From Lacrimispora sphenoides (GTDB lineage Bacteria; Bacillota; Clostridia; Lachnospirales; Lachnospiraceae): a stretch of 64,000 nucleotides of DNA. The stretch is taken from positions 1,054,001-1,118,000 of the forward strand of contig NZ_FOIP01000001.1 of NCBI RefSeq assembly GCF_900105215.1. Reading direction: 5' to 3'. Under the pieces are notes generated by a model that saw only the letters and a program-made list of their open reading frames with translations, was not told where the DNA came from and did not search any database. Shown here piece by piece: positions 12,061-21,840 of this stretch; the stretch's first letter is position 1, and each line of letters begins with the position of its first letter. The translations under genes and the position numbers were made by a program.

Positions 12061-13206
12061 TTACTCCACGCTCTCCTTTCCGGCTTCTGCTGCATTTTCT
12101 GCCAAAATTTCCTTTGCTTCTCTTTCCCGGTCCATCTTCATGTCCTTCTGGGCCGCTTTATAGATTAGTTTTTTCTTATATCTTCCCATGAATTCTTCAG
12201 CCGCTACCAGAAGAATAACGATTCCCTGGATAACAGTAATGAACTCAATCGGAATATCACCTTTGGAGTTTACAACATCAGCACCGATCCGGATATATGC
12301 CAGCAGAATCGCTGCTACCGGAACCAGAATCGGATTCTTTCTGGCCAGAACGGCAACCATCAGACCATCAAAACCATGCTGGGTACTAACGACCCATTTG
12401 TAACGATCATAATTGCCCAGAATCTCACACGTACCGCCCATACCGGCAAAAATGCCGCCAACTAATTGAGCCAGAATAATCGTACCGTTCATGTTGATAC
12501 CGCTAGCCTTGGCAAAATTCGGATTACTTCCCACAACCCGCATCTTATATCCAAAAATGGTCTTATAGAACAAAACTCCAACGAAAGCCACAGCGATCAA
12601 AGCAACAAAGAATCCTGACTGAACGCGAAACTTTCCAAAGATCATGGGTAGCTTTGCCGACTCCGGAATCATATAGGATCCCAGCGAACCAATAGACGGA
12701 TCCCGCATGAAATACTTCAGCACCCAGATCGATAAAAATGCTAAAATGCTGTTAAGCATCAGGGAGACAACCACAATATTGGCCTTAAACTTAACATCCA
12801 ACCATGCCGGAATCAGGGAAACTAAGAACCCCACGATTGCGCCAACTGCCAGCAGGATCAAAAGCATAACCGGCGTCGGCAGGCCCGCTCCGCCTAATGA
12901 AATAGCAGTCAGAGAAACAATACACCCTGAAAACATAAAAATGCCTTCACCGGAGAGATTAAACTTATTTACTGCATATACAAAACAAAAACATAATCCG
13001 GTAAATGTAAACGGAATGGCCAGATTAATTATGCTTCCGACTCTCCGCACAGAAGAGAACGGGCCTAATACAAATTGCCTGATAACGTAGACCGGATCAT
13101 CACTGATGGCAAACAGTGTAACGAGTGCAATTCCATAAGCAATGCCGATAGCAACAAGGATGCGCACCAATTCGACTGTTGTTTCTATTCGCCTTGTTTT
13201 GCTCAT
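12061..13206 (-). CDS. ABC transporter permease, nucleoside (NupP/YufP type)
   Basis: 381-residue BPD_transp_2 permease with about eight to ten membrane segments. It has FNLSGEGIFMFSGC near the N-terminus and the coupling loop MRVVGSNPNFAKASGINM. Its ATG overlaps the stop of the ATPase gene by four bases (ATGA), so translation is coupled. With the second permease it forms the channel of a BMP-dependent nucleoside importer. Confidence 0.95.
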   Translation of the reverse strand: MSKTRRIETTVELVRILVAIGIAYGIALVTLFAISDDPVYVIRQFVLGPFSSVRRVGSIINLAIPFTFTGLCFCFVYAVNKFNLSGEGIFMFSGCIVSLTAISLGGAGLPTPVMLLILLAVGAIVGFLVSLIPAWLDVKFKANIVVVSLMLNSILAFLSIWVLKYFMRDPSIGSLGSYMIPESAKLPMIFGKFRVQSGFFVALIAVAFVGVLFYKTIFGYKMRVVGSNPNFAKASGINMNGTIILAQLVGGIFAGMGGTCEILGNYDRYKWVVSTQHGFDGLMVAVLARKNPILVPVAAILLAYIRIGADVVNSKGDIPIEFITVIQGIVILLVAAEEFMGRYKKKLIYKAAQKDMKMDREREAKEILAENAAEAGKESVE

Positions 13207-14753
13207 AGCACATCCTCCATTTCTTTTGCTGTCATTGTTTTAATACCCAGCATATATTCCCCCAATTCGTCTTCCGAAACGAGATTTGCCTGCTTAAATG
13301 CTGCCACAATCTTCCCTTTCCGCATAACCAGCAGCCTGTCAGAACACTCCAGTACTTCATTCAAATCGGCTGAGATCAGCAGGGAAGCCGTCTTTTCTTC
13401 CCTTGATTTACGGACAATTGTCTTACGAATCATTTCCGCTGCACCAACGTCAATTCCCCTGGTCGGCTGATTGGCCAGAATAAAATTGCTGCCGGAAGTA
13501 AACTCTCTGGCCACCACCACCTTTTGGATATTACCACCGGAAAGCATCCGTACCGGCTGGTTTCTATCATCACAGGCTATTTCAAAATCTTTAATACACT
13601 GGTCAACAATCTGATCAATATATTTTCGGTTAATAAAAGGGCCCTTCCGGTACTGCGGCTGAAAATAGCGGTCCGATATGATATTATCCCGAATTGACAT
13701 ATCTCCGGCACAGCCAAAATCCATTCTGTCTTCCGGAATAAATGCCAACCCCAACTGCCGGATCTGGTGAACAGTTTTTCCTGATATGCTGGTTCCGTTA
13801 ATGGATACTTCACCGGAAGAGAAGATACCAAGTCCTGATAATACGTCAGAAAGTTCACTCTGGCCATTTCCTTCTACACCGGCAATGCCTACTACTTCAC
13901 CCGCACGAATATCAAGAGAGACACCATCTAGTACGGTCTTTCCCATTTCGTTGATCTTAATCAGATTTTTGATATGTACAACAGCTTCCCCGGGCTTTGG
14001 CTGTTCTTTATCAATCCTTAGTATGACATCCCGGCCAACCATCAGTCTTGAGATATCGGCTTCACTCATATCCTCCAGTTCATAACTACCCAGACAAAAA
14101 CCATGGCGCAGAACCGTAACACGGCTGCAGATACGTTTTACTTCTTCCAGCTTGTGTGAGATAAAGATAATCGAATGCCCGCTCTTCCTTAACAGAATCA
14201 GCTGTTCAAACAATTCATCTGTCTCCTGAGGTGTCAGGACCGCCGTCGGTTCATCCAAAATGATAATTTTCGCTCCTCGAATCAACACTTTCATGATCTC
14301 AACCTTCTGCATCTGACCAACCGAAAGGTCCATCACTTTCATCTTGGGATCAATATTAAAATTATACTTTTCTGCTACTTCTCTGGTCATCTCCACTGCT
14401 TTGTTGTAATCAAAGGTTCCCTTTTTCATTGGTTCGATTCCCAAAGCCACATTCTCCGCTACAGTCAGTGATGGCACCAGCATAAAATGCTGATGTACCA
14501 TTCCTATGCCTTTATCAATGGCATCCAGTGTATTTTGAATCTGAACCTCCTGCTCTTGTACCACAACACGTCCGGACTGGGCATTTTCCAACCCGAAGAG
14601 AACTTTCATCAACGTCGTTTTTCCTGCTCCGTTTTCTCCTACCAGAGCCAGAATCTCTCCTTCATTCAGCCAAAAGGTAATGCCCTTATTGGCGACAAAT
14701 CCATTACTGTAAATCTTAGTAATGTTCTCCATTCTCAAAACTTCACCAGACAT
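13203..14753 (-). CDS. ABC transporter ATP-binding protein, nucleoside (NupO/YufO type)
   Basis: 516-residue double ATPase. The first cassette has Walker A GENGAGKTTL at 40-49, signature LSVGQMQ and Walker B IIILDEPTAVL. The second has a degenerate Walker A (GVEGNGQSEL, Gln in place of Lys), LSGGNIQK, and ANQPTRGIDVGA. One working and one degenerate site is usual in RbsA-type ATPases. It energises the two downstream permeases. Confidence 0.96.
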   Translation of the reverse strand: MSGEVLRMENITKIYSNGFVANKGITFWLNEGEILALVGENGAGKTTLMKVLFGLENAQSGRVVVQEQEVQIQNTLDAIDKGIGMVHQHFMLVPSLTVAENVALGIEPMKKGTFDYNKAVEMTREVAEKYNFNIDPKMKVMDLSVGQMQKVEIMKVLIRGAKIIILDEPTAVLTPQETDELFEQLILLRKSGHSIIFISHKLEEVKRICSRVTVLRHGFCLGSYELEDMSEADISRLMVGRDVILRIDKEQPKPGEAVVHIKNLIKINEMGKTVLDGVSLDIRAGEVVGIAGVEGNGQSELSDVLSGLGIFSSGEVSINGTSISGKTVHQIRQLGLAFIPEDRMDFGCAGDMSIRDNIISDRYFQPQYRKGPFINRKYIDQIVDQCIKDFEIACDDRNQPVRMLSGGNIQKVVVAREFTSGSNFILANQPTRGIDVGAAEMIRKTIVRKSREEKTASLLISADLNEVLECSDRLLVMRKGKIVAAFKQANLVSEDELGEYMLGIKTMTAKEMEDVL

Positions 14754-14765
14754 ATCTTCCTCCTA

Positions 14766-14810
14766 CGGCAAACTGCCGAAATTTCTGTAAAAAATCCCGG
14801 CAGTTTACGC
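14766..14810 (-). promoter_or_regulatory. Intercistronic inverted repeat between BMP lipoprotein and ATPase genes
   Basis: Nine-base perfect arms AAACTGCCG/CGGCAGTTT (14770-14778 and 14798-14806) lie in the 66-bp gap after the binding-protein gene. Stems here commonly protect the abundant binding-protein mRNA or cause partial termination. Neither was tested. Confidence 0.55.
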
Positions 14811-14819
14811 TTTGTTCTG

Positions 14820-15974
14820 TTAAGGTGCTACACTGTCAAGCATTGCCTGATACTCGGCCTCATCCGCAAAATCATAGTAAGATTTCACTGACTTTTCACC
14901 GCTGACGATCTTAGACTGTGCCTCTTTCATATTCTGACGCACTTCTTCCGGAACGGATTCTTTGAAGAAATCATTATCAACATATCCAACGGAACTTTCC
15001 GCCAGACCCAGACGGTTTACTTTCTTCCATACATCTTTTCCAGCTTCAACATCATGGAAAAATGATACAAAAGAATCACCGACATTTTTCAGCATGGAGG
15101 TTAAAATTACATCGGCAAGTTCCGGATTCTCGGAATTTTTATAATACTGATACTGATCAGAATCCACACCAATTGCCCAGGTGTTCAGTTCTTTGCAAGC
15201 TTCAAACAAACCGCCGCCGGCTCCGCCGGCCACCTGATAGAATACATCAGCTTTTTTATCTCTTGCCTGAGAAAGACAAAGTTCTTTCATCTTGGCCGGA
15301 TCCGTCCAGGAACCAACGGTTGCCTTAACAACTTTGCACTCCGGATCGTAATCCTGAACACCATTTACAAAACCGGTGACAAAGTCAGCAATAACCGGAT
15401 TATCCATTCCTACATTAACTGCCACAACTTTTGATTTAGACATACCGGCTGCCAGCTGTCCTACCATGTAAGAGCCCTCATTCTGGGCGTAGAAAATAAG
15501 AGCCAGGTTTTCCGGTATCTCAGATTGATTCATAGAATCATCAAAACATACAAACTTAACCTCCGGATATTCCTTCGCCAAGCGGATCAAAATATCACGA
15601 TACGTAGAGGATGCCACGATATATTCATAGCCTTCGTCTATGGTATCCAGCATGGCATCTTCCCATTTATCCGCTTTTGTCTCATCGCCGGCTTCAACCG
15701 TCTTACAATCCCAACCTTCCGCACGGAGTATTTTCATTCCCTCTTCACCGGAATCGTTAAAAGACTTGTCCCCCAGATTTCCTACAATATAGGCAATCCG
15801 CCCCTTTTCGCCGTCTTTGGCAGCCGGAGCTCCACTTTCGGTTTTCGTTTCCTGGCTTCCGGTATCAACTGCACTTGATGTTTTTGTTATTCCTCCCGAA
15901 CCACAAGCTGTAAGACCTGCTGCCATTGCCGTGGCTATCACAACCGCAATTACTTTCTTTACACCTTTTTTCAT
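14820..15974 (-). CDS. BMP-family nucleoside-binding lipoprotein
   Basis: 384-residue substrate-binding protein of the ABC importer. The signal peptide ends in lipobox LTAC, so Cys24 would be lipidated and the protein anchored outside the membrane. The BMP/Med fold is shown by AYIVGNLGDKSFNDSGEEGM, EKFVCFDDS-like strands, and VFYQVAGGAGGGLFEAC. TmpC, PnrA and NupN of this family bind purine nucleosides. It precedes the ATPase gene by 66 bp. Confidence 0.95.
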   Translation of the reverse strand: MKKGVKKVIAVVIATAMAAGLTACGSGGITKTSSAVDTGSQETKTESGAPAAKDGEKGRIAYIVGNLGDKSFNDSGEEGMKILRAEGWDCKTVEAGDETKADKWEDAMLDTIDEGYEYIVASSTYRDILIRLAKEYPEVKFVCFDDSMNQSEIPENLALIFYAQNEGSYMVGQLAAGMSKSKVVAVNVGMDNPVIADFVTGFVNGVQDYDPECKVVKATVGSWTDPAKMKELCLSQARDKKADVFYQVAGGAGGGLFEACKELNTWAIGVDSDQYQYYKNSENPELADVILTSMLKNVGDSFVSFFHDVEAGKDVWKKVNRLGLAESSVGYVDNDFFKESVPEEVRQNMKEAQSKIVSGEKSVKSYYDFADEAEYQAMLDSVAP

Positions 15975-16014
15975 ATAATGCCTCCTCTTTTTTGTTTGAC
16001 TTCTTGTTTTATTT

Positions 16015-17394
16015 TCAGCACGACGTCAGGTTGCGAATCCATTTCATGGATCGAATCCGCCAAACTCCCACCAGTGCTTCTAATACAATATTAAATTTAA
16101 TGATTCCAATCACCACAGCAGCCGGCCAGTCGAAAACAAAAGCACCTAATGATGCAAGCGGTATGGTAATCAACCACATCGTGAAGATATCCGTGACCAG
16201 CCCTGTCTTCCCGTCTCCCCCGGCCCGCAAAGTGGCAATGATTCCAGTCATCTCCACACCGGAAAACGGCCAGATCAGTGCCAGAATCGCCATAAATTGT
16301 ATGGCATAAGCCCGGGTCTCATCGGTCAGCCGGTAAAGTTTTGTAAAGGGTATCCCAAACAGAATCATTATCATCCCCAGCATCGTTCCTCCGGCAAATC
16401 CAAGAACCAGAACACTGTAAGCCTGCTTTTTAATCTCCGTCTTCTTTAGACCCGAACCGATCGCTTTACCGATCACAACACTGCAGGCTTGTAAAATTCC
16501 ATTCATAACGCAGGCAACCAATTGGTAGAATGTATTTGCAATATTATATCCGCCGACTACACTGATGCTCATCTGCCCGGTGATAGCACTTCCCGCTGTC
16601 GTTCCCGTTGACCAGATCAGCTCATGGATAACAATTGGAATACCAATAAGGTAAAAATTCCTACTTAACCGTTTGTCCGATTTCAGCAAATCTCTTACTT
16701 TCATCTGAATTCTTTTTTCCTTTTTAAAGACAAATACTACCAGGATAGTAAATTCCACCAATCTGGCAATCACGGCTCCCAGGGCCGCCCCCTGAATCCC
16801 CATACAAGGAAATCCGAACTTACCAAAAATCATACAATAATCCAGCAAAATATTTATTGGATATGAAATCACATTGGCAATAAACGATATCTTAACCTGT
16901 TCAATCCCCCGGCAGCAAGCAAACATCATAGTACTCATACCACACGGAAGATACATGAAAGCCGCGATCCGCAGATAAGAAGTACCCAGTTCGATAATCG
17001 AAGGGTCACTGCTGTAAATCCGCATAAATGTCTGTGGAAATGTCAGTACCAGAAGTGAGATCGCTGTTCCGAAAACGGCAACTGCCCGGATACCTGTCGC
17101 AAATAGTATTCTTATCTCTTCCTTGCCCTGGCGCCCCCAATATTGAGCAATCAGTACGCAGCATCCGGCTGAAAAGCCGTTGCATAACGTATAAAAGATA
17201 AAAAATATCTGCTGCGCCTGGGAGACTGCTGACATTTGCAACTGGTCAATTCGTCCCAGCATAATGCTGTCTGCCGTATCAACACTAACCCGCAGAAATT
17301 GTTGCAGTATGATGGGTACCGCTAACATTAGGATCCTGGAATAAAACTGAGCCTCCCTAATAATTGGAAAGTCTTTTCTTTTTACTAAACTCAT
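16015..17394 (-). CDS. MATE-family efflux transporter
   Basis: 459-residue membrane protein with about 12 hydrophobic segments and the MATE pattern VDTADSIMLGRIDQLQMSAVSQAQQ in the first repeat. Its ATG overlaps the stop of the upstream nucleoside hydrolase (ATGA), so it is truly part of the nucleoside operon. A plausible role is export of leftover bases or analogues; this is inference, as MATE proteins usually export cations and drugs. Confidence 0.93.
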   Translation of the reverse strand: MSLVKRKDFPIIREAQFYSRILMLAVPIILQQFLRVSVDTADSIMLGRIDQLQMSAVSQAQQIFFIFYTLCNGFSAGCCVLIAQYWGRQGKEEIRILFATGIRAVAVFGTAISLLVLTFPQTFMRIYSSDPSIIELGTSYLRIAAFMYLPCGMSTMMFACCRGIEQVKISFIANVISYPINILLDYCMIFGKFGFPCMGIQGAALGAVIARLVEFTILVVFVFKKEKRIQMKVRDLLKSDKRLSRNFYLIGIPIVIHELIWSTGTTAGSAITGQMSISVVGGYNIANTFYQLVACVMNGILQACSVVIGKAIGSGLKKTEIKKQAYSVLVLGFAGGTMLGMIMILFGIPFTKLYRLTDETRAYAIQFMAILALIWPFSGVEMTGIIATLRAGGDGKTGLVTDIFTMWLITIPLASLGAFVFDWPAAVVIGIIKFNIVLEALVGVWRIRSMKWIRNLTSC

Positions 17395-18326
17395 AGTTCA
17401 CGGCTGTTACCAATGCAGCCAATCAACCACTCCTTAAATAAATCGACATGGATATCCATTGCTACTTTCACATTGGGCTTCCGACCTAGTTTATTTCTCA
17501 AATCTACTGCGGTATGTCCCACCGCATAAGAATCCATACACTCAACATCGACAAAGTAATCATTACAGACCAGACACTGGGGACACAACGCCGCCGCCAG
17601 GGCCAGGGCATCGTGCATCACCGCATCCTCGCCACCTTTTTCATGCCGTCTGAACATATAATCCAGAATATCGGCTGTCAGCAGCGCGGCTCTCGTCCCT
17701 ATACTTCTTAAAATTTCTGCATCTTGATGATTCATAATTGCCAGTTCCGTCACATCCAGACCGACCATAGTGCAAGGAATCCCGGATGCTAAAACCAGCC
17801 TGGCCGCTACCGGGTCCACCCAGATATTAAATTCAGACGTGTTGGAAACATTCCCGCCTTTTACCGCCCCGCCCATGAACCAGATGTGCTTGATCTTTTC
17901 TGCAATGTCCGGATAAAGCGAAAGAGCAATAGCAATATTGGTCATCGGTCCAATGACAAGCAGTTCCAACTCACCATTCAGTTCTTCTGCTTTCCGACGG
18001 ATCACCTCAATTGCATTTTCTTTTGCAAAATCACTAGCCACAGCAGTAGGAAGTACAATATCGCCAAGCCCTGTCTGGCCGTGAGTATCACCATAGTACG
18101 GTGCTCTTAGAAACAGGGGCTCCTCAGCTCCCCGGGCAACCATAATATCAGCGCTAAGATACTCCATCAGGTTCAGATTATTCTGTGAGGTGTACTGGTG
18201 CGATACATTTCCATTTACCGAAGTAATAGCAGCCAGTTCAATCTCCGGGCTGTATAAAGCAGCTATAATCGCAATTGCATCATCAGTACCCGTATCACAG
18301 TCAATAATAAATGTTCTCTTTGCCAT
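17391..18326 (-). CDS. Nucleoside hydrolase (IUNH family), first gene of the nucleoside operon
   Basis: 311-residue hydrolase. The N-terminal metal cluster DCDTGTDDAIAI is at residues 9-20, GPMTNIAIALSLYP in the middle, and SEFNIWVDPVAARL binds ribose. I take the ATG at 18326 (MAKRTFIID), preceded by AGAGAGG at nine bases. The frame runs open to 18434, but those extra 36 residues look like leader sequence. It shares the family but only moderate identity with the second hydrolase at 10125, so the two may prefer different nucleosides. Confidence 0.94.
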   Translation of the reverse strand: MAKRTFIIDCDTGTDDAIAIIAALYSPEIELAAITSVNGNVSHQYTSQNNLNLMEYLSADIMVARGAEEPLFLRAPYYGDTHGQTGLGDIVLPTAVASDFAKENAIEVIRRKAEELNGELELLVIGPMTNIAIALSLYPDIAEKIKHIWFMGGAVKGGNVSNTSEFNIWVDPVAARLVLASGIPCTMVGLDVTELAIMNHQDAEILRSIGTRAALLTADILDYMFRRHEKGGEDAVMHDALALAAALCPQCLVCNDYFVDVECMDSYAVGHTAVDLRNKLGRKPNVKVAMDIHVDLFKEWLIGCIGNSREL

Positions 18327-18379
18327 TGCCGTCAACCTCTCTTTCCTCTTATGCCTTTGATCTATTTCAATAGGATAAC

Positions 18380-18392
18380 ACTTTCCGAAAGT
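18380..18392. promoter_or_regulatory. Candidate LacI-type operator
   Basis: The 13-base sequence ACTTTCCGAAAGT is palindromic around a central C and resembles LacI-family operators with a central CG. It lies between the nucleoside operon and the divergent LacI-ribokinase gene. A weaker related sequence (ACTTTAGGAAAACT) is at 18464-18477. A single autoregulated intergenic operator would control both directions. Confidence 0.45.
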
Positions 18393-18577
18393 ATTTATTT
18401 TATTAAATAATATCACTTTTTTTCCGTTTGTCAATTACTATTATATAATTTTAATAAAAATATACTTTAGGAAAACTATTTATTATGTACTTTTTTACAT
18501 TTTCCCTTATCTTCGTCGTTGACAAATATATCTTTCTGTATCATAATTCATTTATAACAATGAAATGGAGAGTTGTC

Positions 18578-20476
18578 ATGACAATCAAAGAAATTGCCCA
18601 ATTAGCGGGTGTATCGATATCAACCGTATCAAAAATCGTAAACGGCAAGGATGACAGCATTAATCAAAAAACCCGAGAGCGAGTTCTCGAAATTGTAAAA
18701 GAGTATAACTATACGCCTTATGCCAGTGTCAAACTTGTTTCCGAGGCCAAGACTTTTGTATTAGGGGTATTACTTAATTCTTTCACCAGATCGAGCCTGT
18801 TTTTGAATGGCGCTATTGCTGTCGCTCAAAAAAATGGCTATGGACTTCTGGTCTACGACAGTCTGGGGTCGCTGGAAACCGAACTAAAAAACATCACTAC
18901 ACTATGTAAAAGTCAGGTAGACGGCGTAATCTGGGAACCGGTGAATTACGAAAGCAAAGAACACGAGCAATATTTCAAAAAATATAAAATAGAAGTCTGC
19001 CGCATTAATGCCCCATTTGACTCGAGTCATTATTTTATCGATTTTACCCAAATCGGCTATGAGGCGACTAAACTCCTCCTTTCCTATGGTCATACAAAAG
19101 TAGGATGCCTGATCAGGCGTGGCAGTATCCGTTCAAAATTAGCCCTTGAAGGTTTCAAAAAATGTCTTCTTGAACATGGGATTCCTTTTCGAGATAACAT
19201 GATTCTTCCCGAGGAAAACGATGAATGGCAAAATCAGATCTTTGCACATTTACTGACCGGTATTATCAGTACCCATTTTACTTCCGCTCAATTGCTGGTT
19301 GAGGATTTAGAAAAGAAAAGGCTGCAGATGCCATATAACCTTTCACTAATCAGCTTAAGAGATGATCTGCGAGGGATTAGCCAGCCTTCCAAAATATCCA
19401 GTATTCGTATTCCTAATTATGAATTTGGTTCTTTTGTTTGTGAACGTCTCATTGAAAAATGCGAAAAGAGGCAGCTCAATACAGAAAATTTTCAAACCGC
19501 TTATCCGTTAGAGAACACACATAGCCTGGATGTTCCATATTTTTCCCAGACCAAGCAGATTGTTGTAGTTGGAAGTATTAACATAGATGTAATCCTGAAT
19601 GTAACCGAACTGCCACAGCCAGGCCAGGTCGCCAGTACGAATACCAGCTTTACCAGCCCCGGCGGAAAAGGTGCCAATCAGGCCGTCGCGGTCGCCAAAT
19701 TGGGACATCAAGTGTCCCTGATTGGAAAAGTAGGTAACGATTACGACTCGGCTCTCGTTTATTCGATTATAGAAGAAAACCACGTAAACACTCTGGGAAT
19801 TCTACGCGACCCCCAAGCCGAGACCGGCAAAGCATATATCCACCTTCAGGACAACGGGGAAAGCACGATTACACTTTTGAACGGCGCCAATGAAACCCTA
19901 AGCCCGGAAGAAATCCTGATGCATAAGGATCTCTTCCAAAATACCAGCTATTGCTTATTACAAACGGAAATCCCTGAAAATGCCGTTGAAGCAGCCGCCC
20001 ATCTAGCTCACGAATGCGGTGTAAAAACAATCCTGAAACCAGCTGTAATGAAGCGGTTGCACCCGTCAATAATGAAGTACACAGATATCTTTGTTCCAAA
20101 TAAGACAGAAGCAGAGCTGCTATGCCCGGAAGAAACCACAATTGAGGGAAAAGCTGAAGCATTTATCAGGCATGGTGCAAAATCCGTTATTATTACCCTC
20201 GGACATTTAGGATGCTATATCAAAGATCCGACTTTTACCGGCTACCTGCCAGCGGTTCATTTTTCGACGATTGATACCACCGGAGCCGCTGATGCTTTCA
20301 TAGGTGCATTGGCAGCTTACTTAACTGATGGGTATCCGATTGAGCATGCAGCCCGAATTGCTACCTATGCTGCCGCCTTCAGCGTTGCCAGACAAGGCGT
20401 CATACCTGCACTGATCGATCGCAATTCGTTGGAAGCTTACATCAAAAAAGTGGAACCCGACATTATTCAGTTCTGA
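18578..20476 (+). CDS. LacI-family regulator fused to a ribokinase (PfkB) domain
   Basis: 632-residue fusion. Residues 1-55 are a LacI HTH (IKEIAQLAGVSISTVSKIVNG). Residues about 60-325 are the periplasmic-binding-like effector domain. Residues about 327-632 are a complete ribokinase, with VVVGSINIDV, PGGKGANQAVAVAKLG at 361-376 and the catalytic loop DTTGAADAF at 566-574 (Asp572). The usual GAGD is GAAD here, an odd anion-hole substitution. The ATG at 18578 follows GGAG; the frame is open from 18485, but the HTH begins right after 18578. It should repress or activate the divergent nucleoside operon, sensing ribose or a nucleoside, while also phosphorylating ribose (inference). Confidence 0.92.
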   Translation: MTIKEIAQLAGVSISTVSKIVNGKDDSINQKTRERVLEIVKEYNYTPYASVKLVSEAKTFVLGVLLNSFTRSSLFLNGAIAVAQKNGYGLLVYDSLGSLETELKNITTLCKSQVDGVIWEPVNYESKEHEQYFKKYKIEVCRINAPFDSSHYFIDFTQIGYEATKLLLSYGHTKVGCLIRRGSIRSKLALEGFKKCLLEHGIPFRDNMILPEENDEWQNQIFAHLLTGIISTHFTSAQLLVEDLEKKRLQMPYNLSLISLRDDLRGISQPSKISSIRIPNYEFGSFVCERLIEKCEKRQLNTENFQTAYPLENTHSLDVPYFSQTKQIVVVGSINIDVILNVTELPQPGQVASTNTSFTSPGGKGANQAVAVAKLGHQVSLIGKVGNDYDSALVYSIIEENHVNTLGILRDPQAETGKAYIHLQDNGESTITLLNGANETLSPEEILMHKDLFQNTSYCLLQTEIPENAVEAAAHLAHECGVKTILKPAVMKRLHPSIMKYTDIFVPNKTEAELLCPEETTIEGKAEAFIRHGAKSVIITLGHLGCYIKDPTFTGYLPAVHFSTIDTTGAADAFIGALAAYLTDGYPIEHAARIATYAAAFSVARQGVIPALIDRNSLEAYIKKVEPDIIQF

Positions 20477-20493
20477 AATAGGGAGGAATTTAC

Positions 20494-21762
20494 ATGATAA
20501 AAAAACAGATGCTGACCGATTCCTTAGAAAAACAAAAGCAAGAACTAAAAGAGCTGGGCCGGACACTTTTTGCCTGTCCCGAAGTCGGATTCCGGGAAGA
20601 AAAGACTTCCGCCCATCTCCTGTCATTTTTTCAAAAAAATGGCATCTCCTGTCAGGGCAATCAATCCCTGACCGGCGTCCGCGCAGATATTGGAGAGCGA
20701 AATGGCTCCGGTTATCATATCGCCCTGGTCGCCGATATGGATGCCGTTTATGCCGGTAACGGTGATAAAAAACAAGCGATTCACGCCTGTGGCCACAGCA
20801 TCCAGGTTGCCGATATGGCTTTTACCATGAAGCTGATAAAAGAAAGCGGACTGCTGGATGAAACCGGGGGCAGCGTTACCTTTATCGCCACTCCGGCCGA
20901 AGAATTTATTGATCTTGATTATCGGGAAGCCCTTGTCCAGGCAGGAAAAGTTCGTTTTTTTTCGGGAAAGCAGAATCTAATTGCAGATGGTTTCTTTGAT
21001 GACATTGACTGCATTATATCAGCTCATGTTAATAGTGAAGAGAATACCCTTTTTGATATCGGTAGCAGTCTTACTGGTTTTACTAAAAAGAGAATTATTT
21101 TCACCGGGCAGGCAGCACATTCCGGAGCATTGGCACACCAGGGTCGCAATGCCATGCATGGAGCCGCGTTATTTATTAATGCATTATCTTTTTTAAAGGA
21201 ACAGTTTCCACCAGAAAAAGGAATTCATATTGCTCCGATTATCACAGCATGCAGCGGCAGTGTCAACACCGTCCCAGACCAGGCTGTTTTAGAGACCTAT
21301 ATCCGGGCCAATACGCTTAGTAGCCTTCTTGAAGCCTGTCAGTCGCTAGATGACTGCGTCAATCATTGTGCCCTCGCACTAAAGCTGAAAAGTTCAATCG
21401 AAAATCAGACCGGATATATGCCGCTTCAACAGTCTGAGCCGCTGCTTAAAGTTGTTTTCGAGAATATGCTCGACGTTTGCCCGTCCGAACAGATTCTTAA
21501 AAATCAAGTTTCCGGGGCCTCTGGTGACATTGGTGATTTGAGTTACCTCATCCCCTCCGTGCAATTCGGATTTTCCGGTATTGAGGGGCAGATCCACAGT
21601 GCCAATTTCACGATTCGCGATGAAGAAAATGTCTACACAAATGTGGTTCAAGTGGTTTTAGGAACTATTTATGATCTACTGACTAAGAAAGAACTGCAGA
21701 CAAAATATGATGATTATGACGTTCGTAAAAATGCATACCTAACGGACTGGCTGGGGATTTAA
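20494..21762 (+). CDS. M20-family amidohydrolase
   Basis: 422-residue M20D-type metallo-amidohydrolase. Metal-binding motifs are DMDAVY near 81-86, HACGHS at 97-102, and a TPAEEF segment. The dimerisation domain lies around GQAAHSGALAHQGRNAMHGA. It starts 17 bp after the LacI-ribokinase gene behind GGGAGG, so the two form one operon. Substrates of the family are N-acyl amino acids or peptides; its link to nucleoside use is unclear. Confidence 0.88.
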   Translation: MIKKQMLTDSLEKQKQELKELGRTLFACPEVGFREEKTSAHLLSFFQKNGISCQGNQSLTGVRADIGERNGSGYHIALVADMDAVYAGNGDKKQAIHACGHSIQVADMAFTMKLIKESGLLDETGGSVTFIATPAEEFIDLDYREALVQAGKVRFFSGKQNLIADGFFDDIDCIISAHVNSEENTLFDIGSSLTGFTKKRIIFTGQAAHSGALAHQGRNAMHGAALFINALSFLKEQFPPEKGIHIAPIITACSGSVNTVPDQAVLETYIRANTLSSLLEACQSLDDCVNHCALALKLKSSIENQTGYMPLQQSEPLLKVVFENMLDVCPSEQILKNQVSGASGDIGDLSYLIPSVQFGFSGIEGQIHSANFTIRDEENVYTNVVQVVLGTIYDLLTKKELQTKYDDYDVRKNAYLTDWLGI

Positions 21763-21783
21763 AAAGATTTTTTCAATAACTTG

Positions 21784-21808
21784 AAAAGGATGACTAAGCC
21801 ATCCTTTT
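21784..21808 (+). terminator. Intrinsic terminator after the M20 gene
   Basis: Stem AAAAGGATG/CATCCTTTT with a seven-base loop and a run of seven T, 22 bp past the stop codon. Confidence 0.88.
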
Positions 21809-21840
21809 TTTGTATTCTATAATAGTCTTCTTTACCCTTT

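Noticed and set aside
15975..18577. Purine riboswitch controlling the nucleoside operon
   Set aside because: No purine-riboswitch core sequence was seen before the first gene; a LacI operator is the better explanation.
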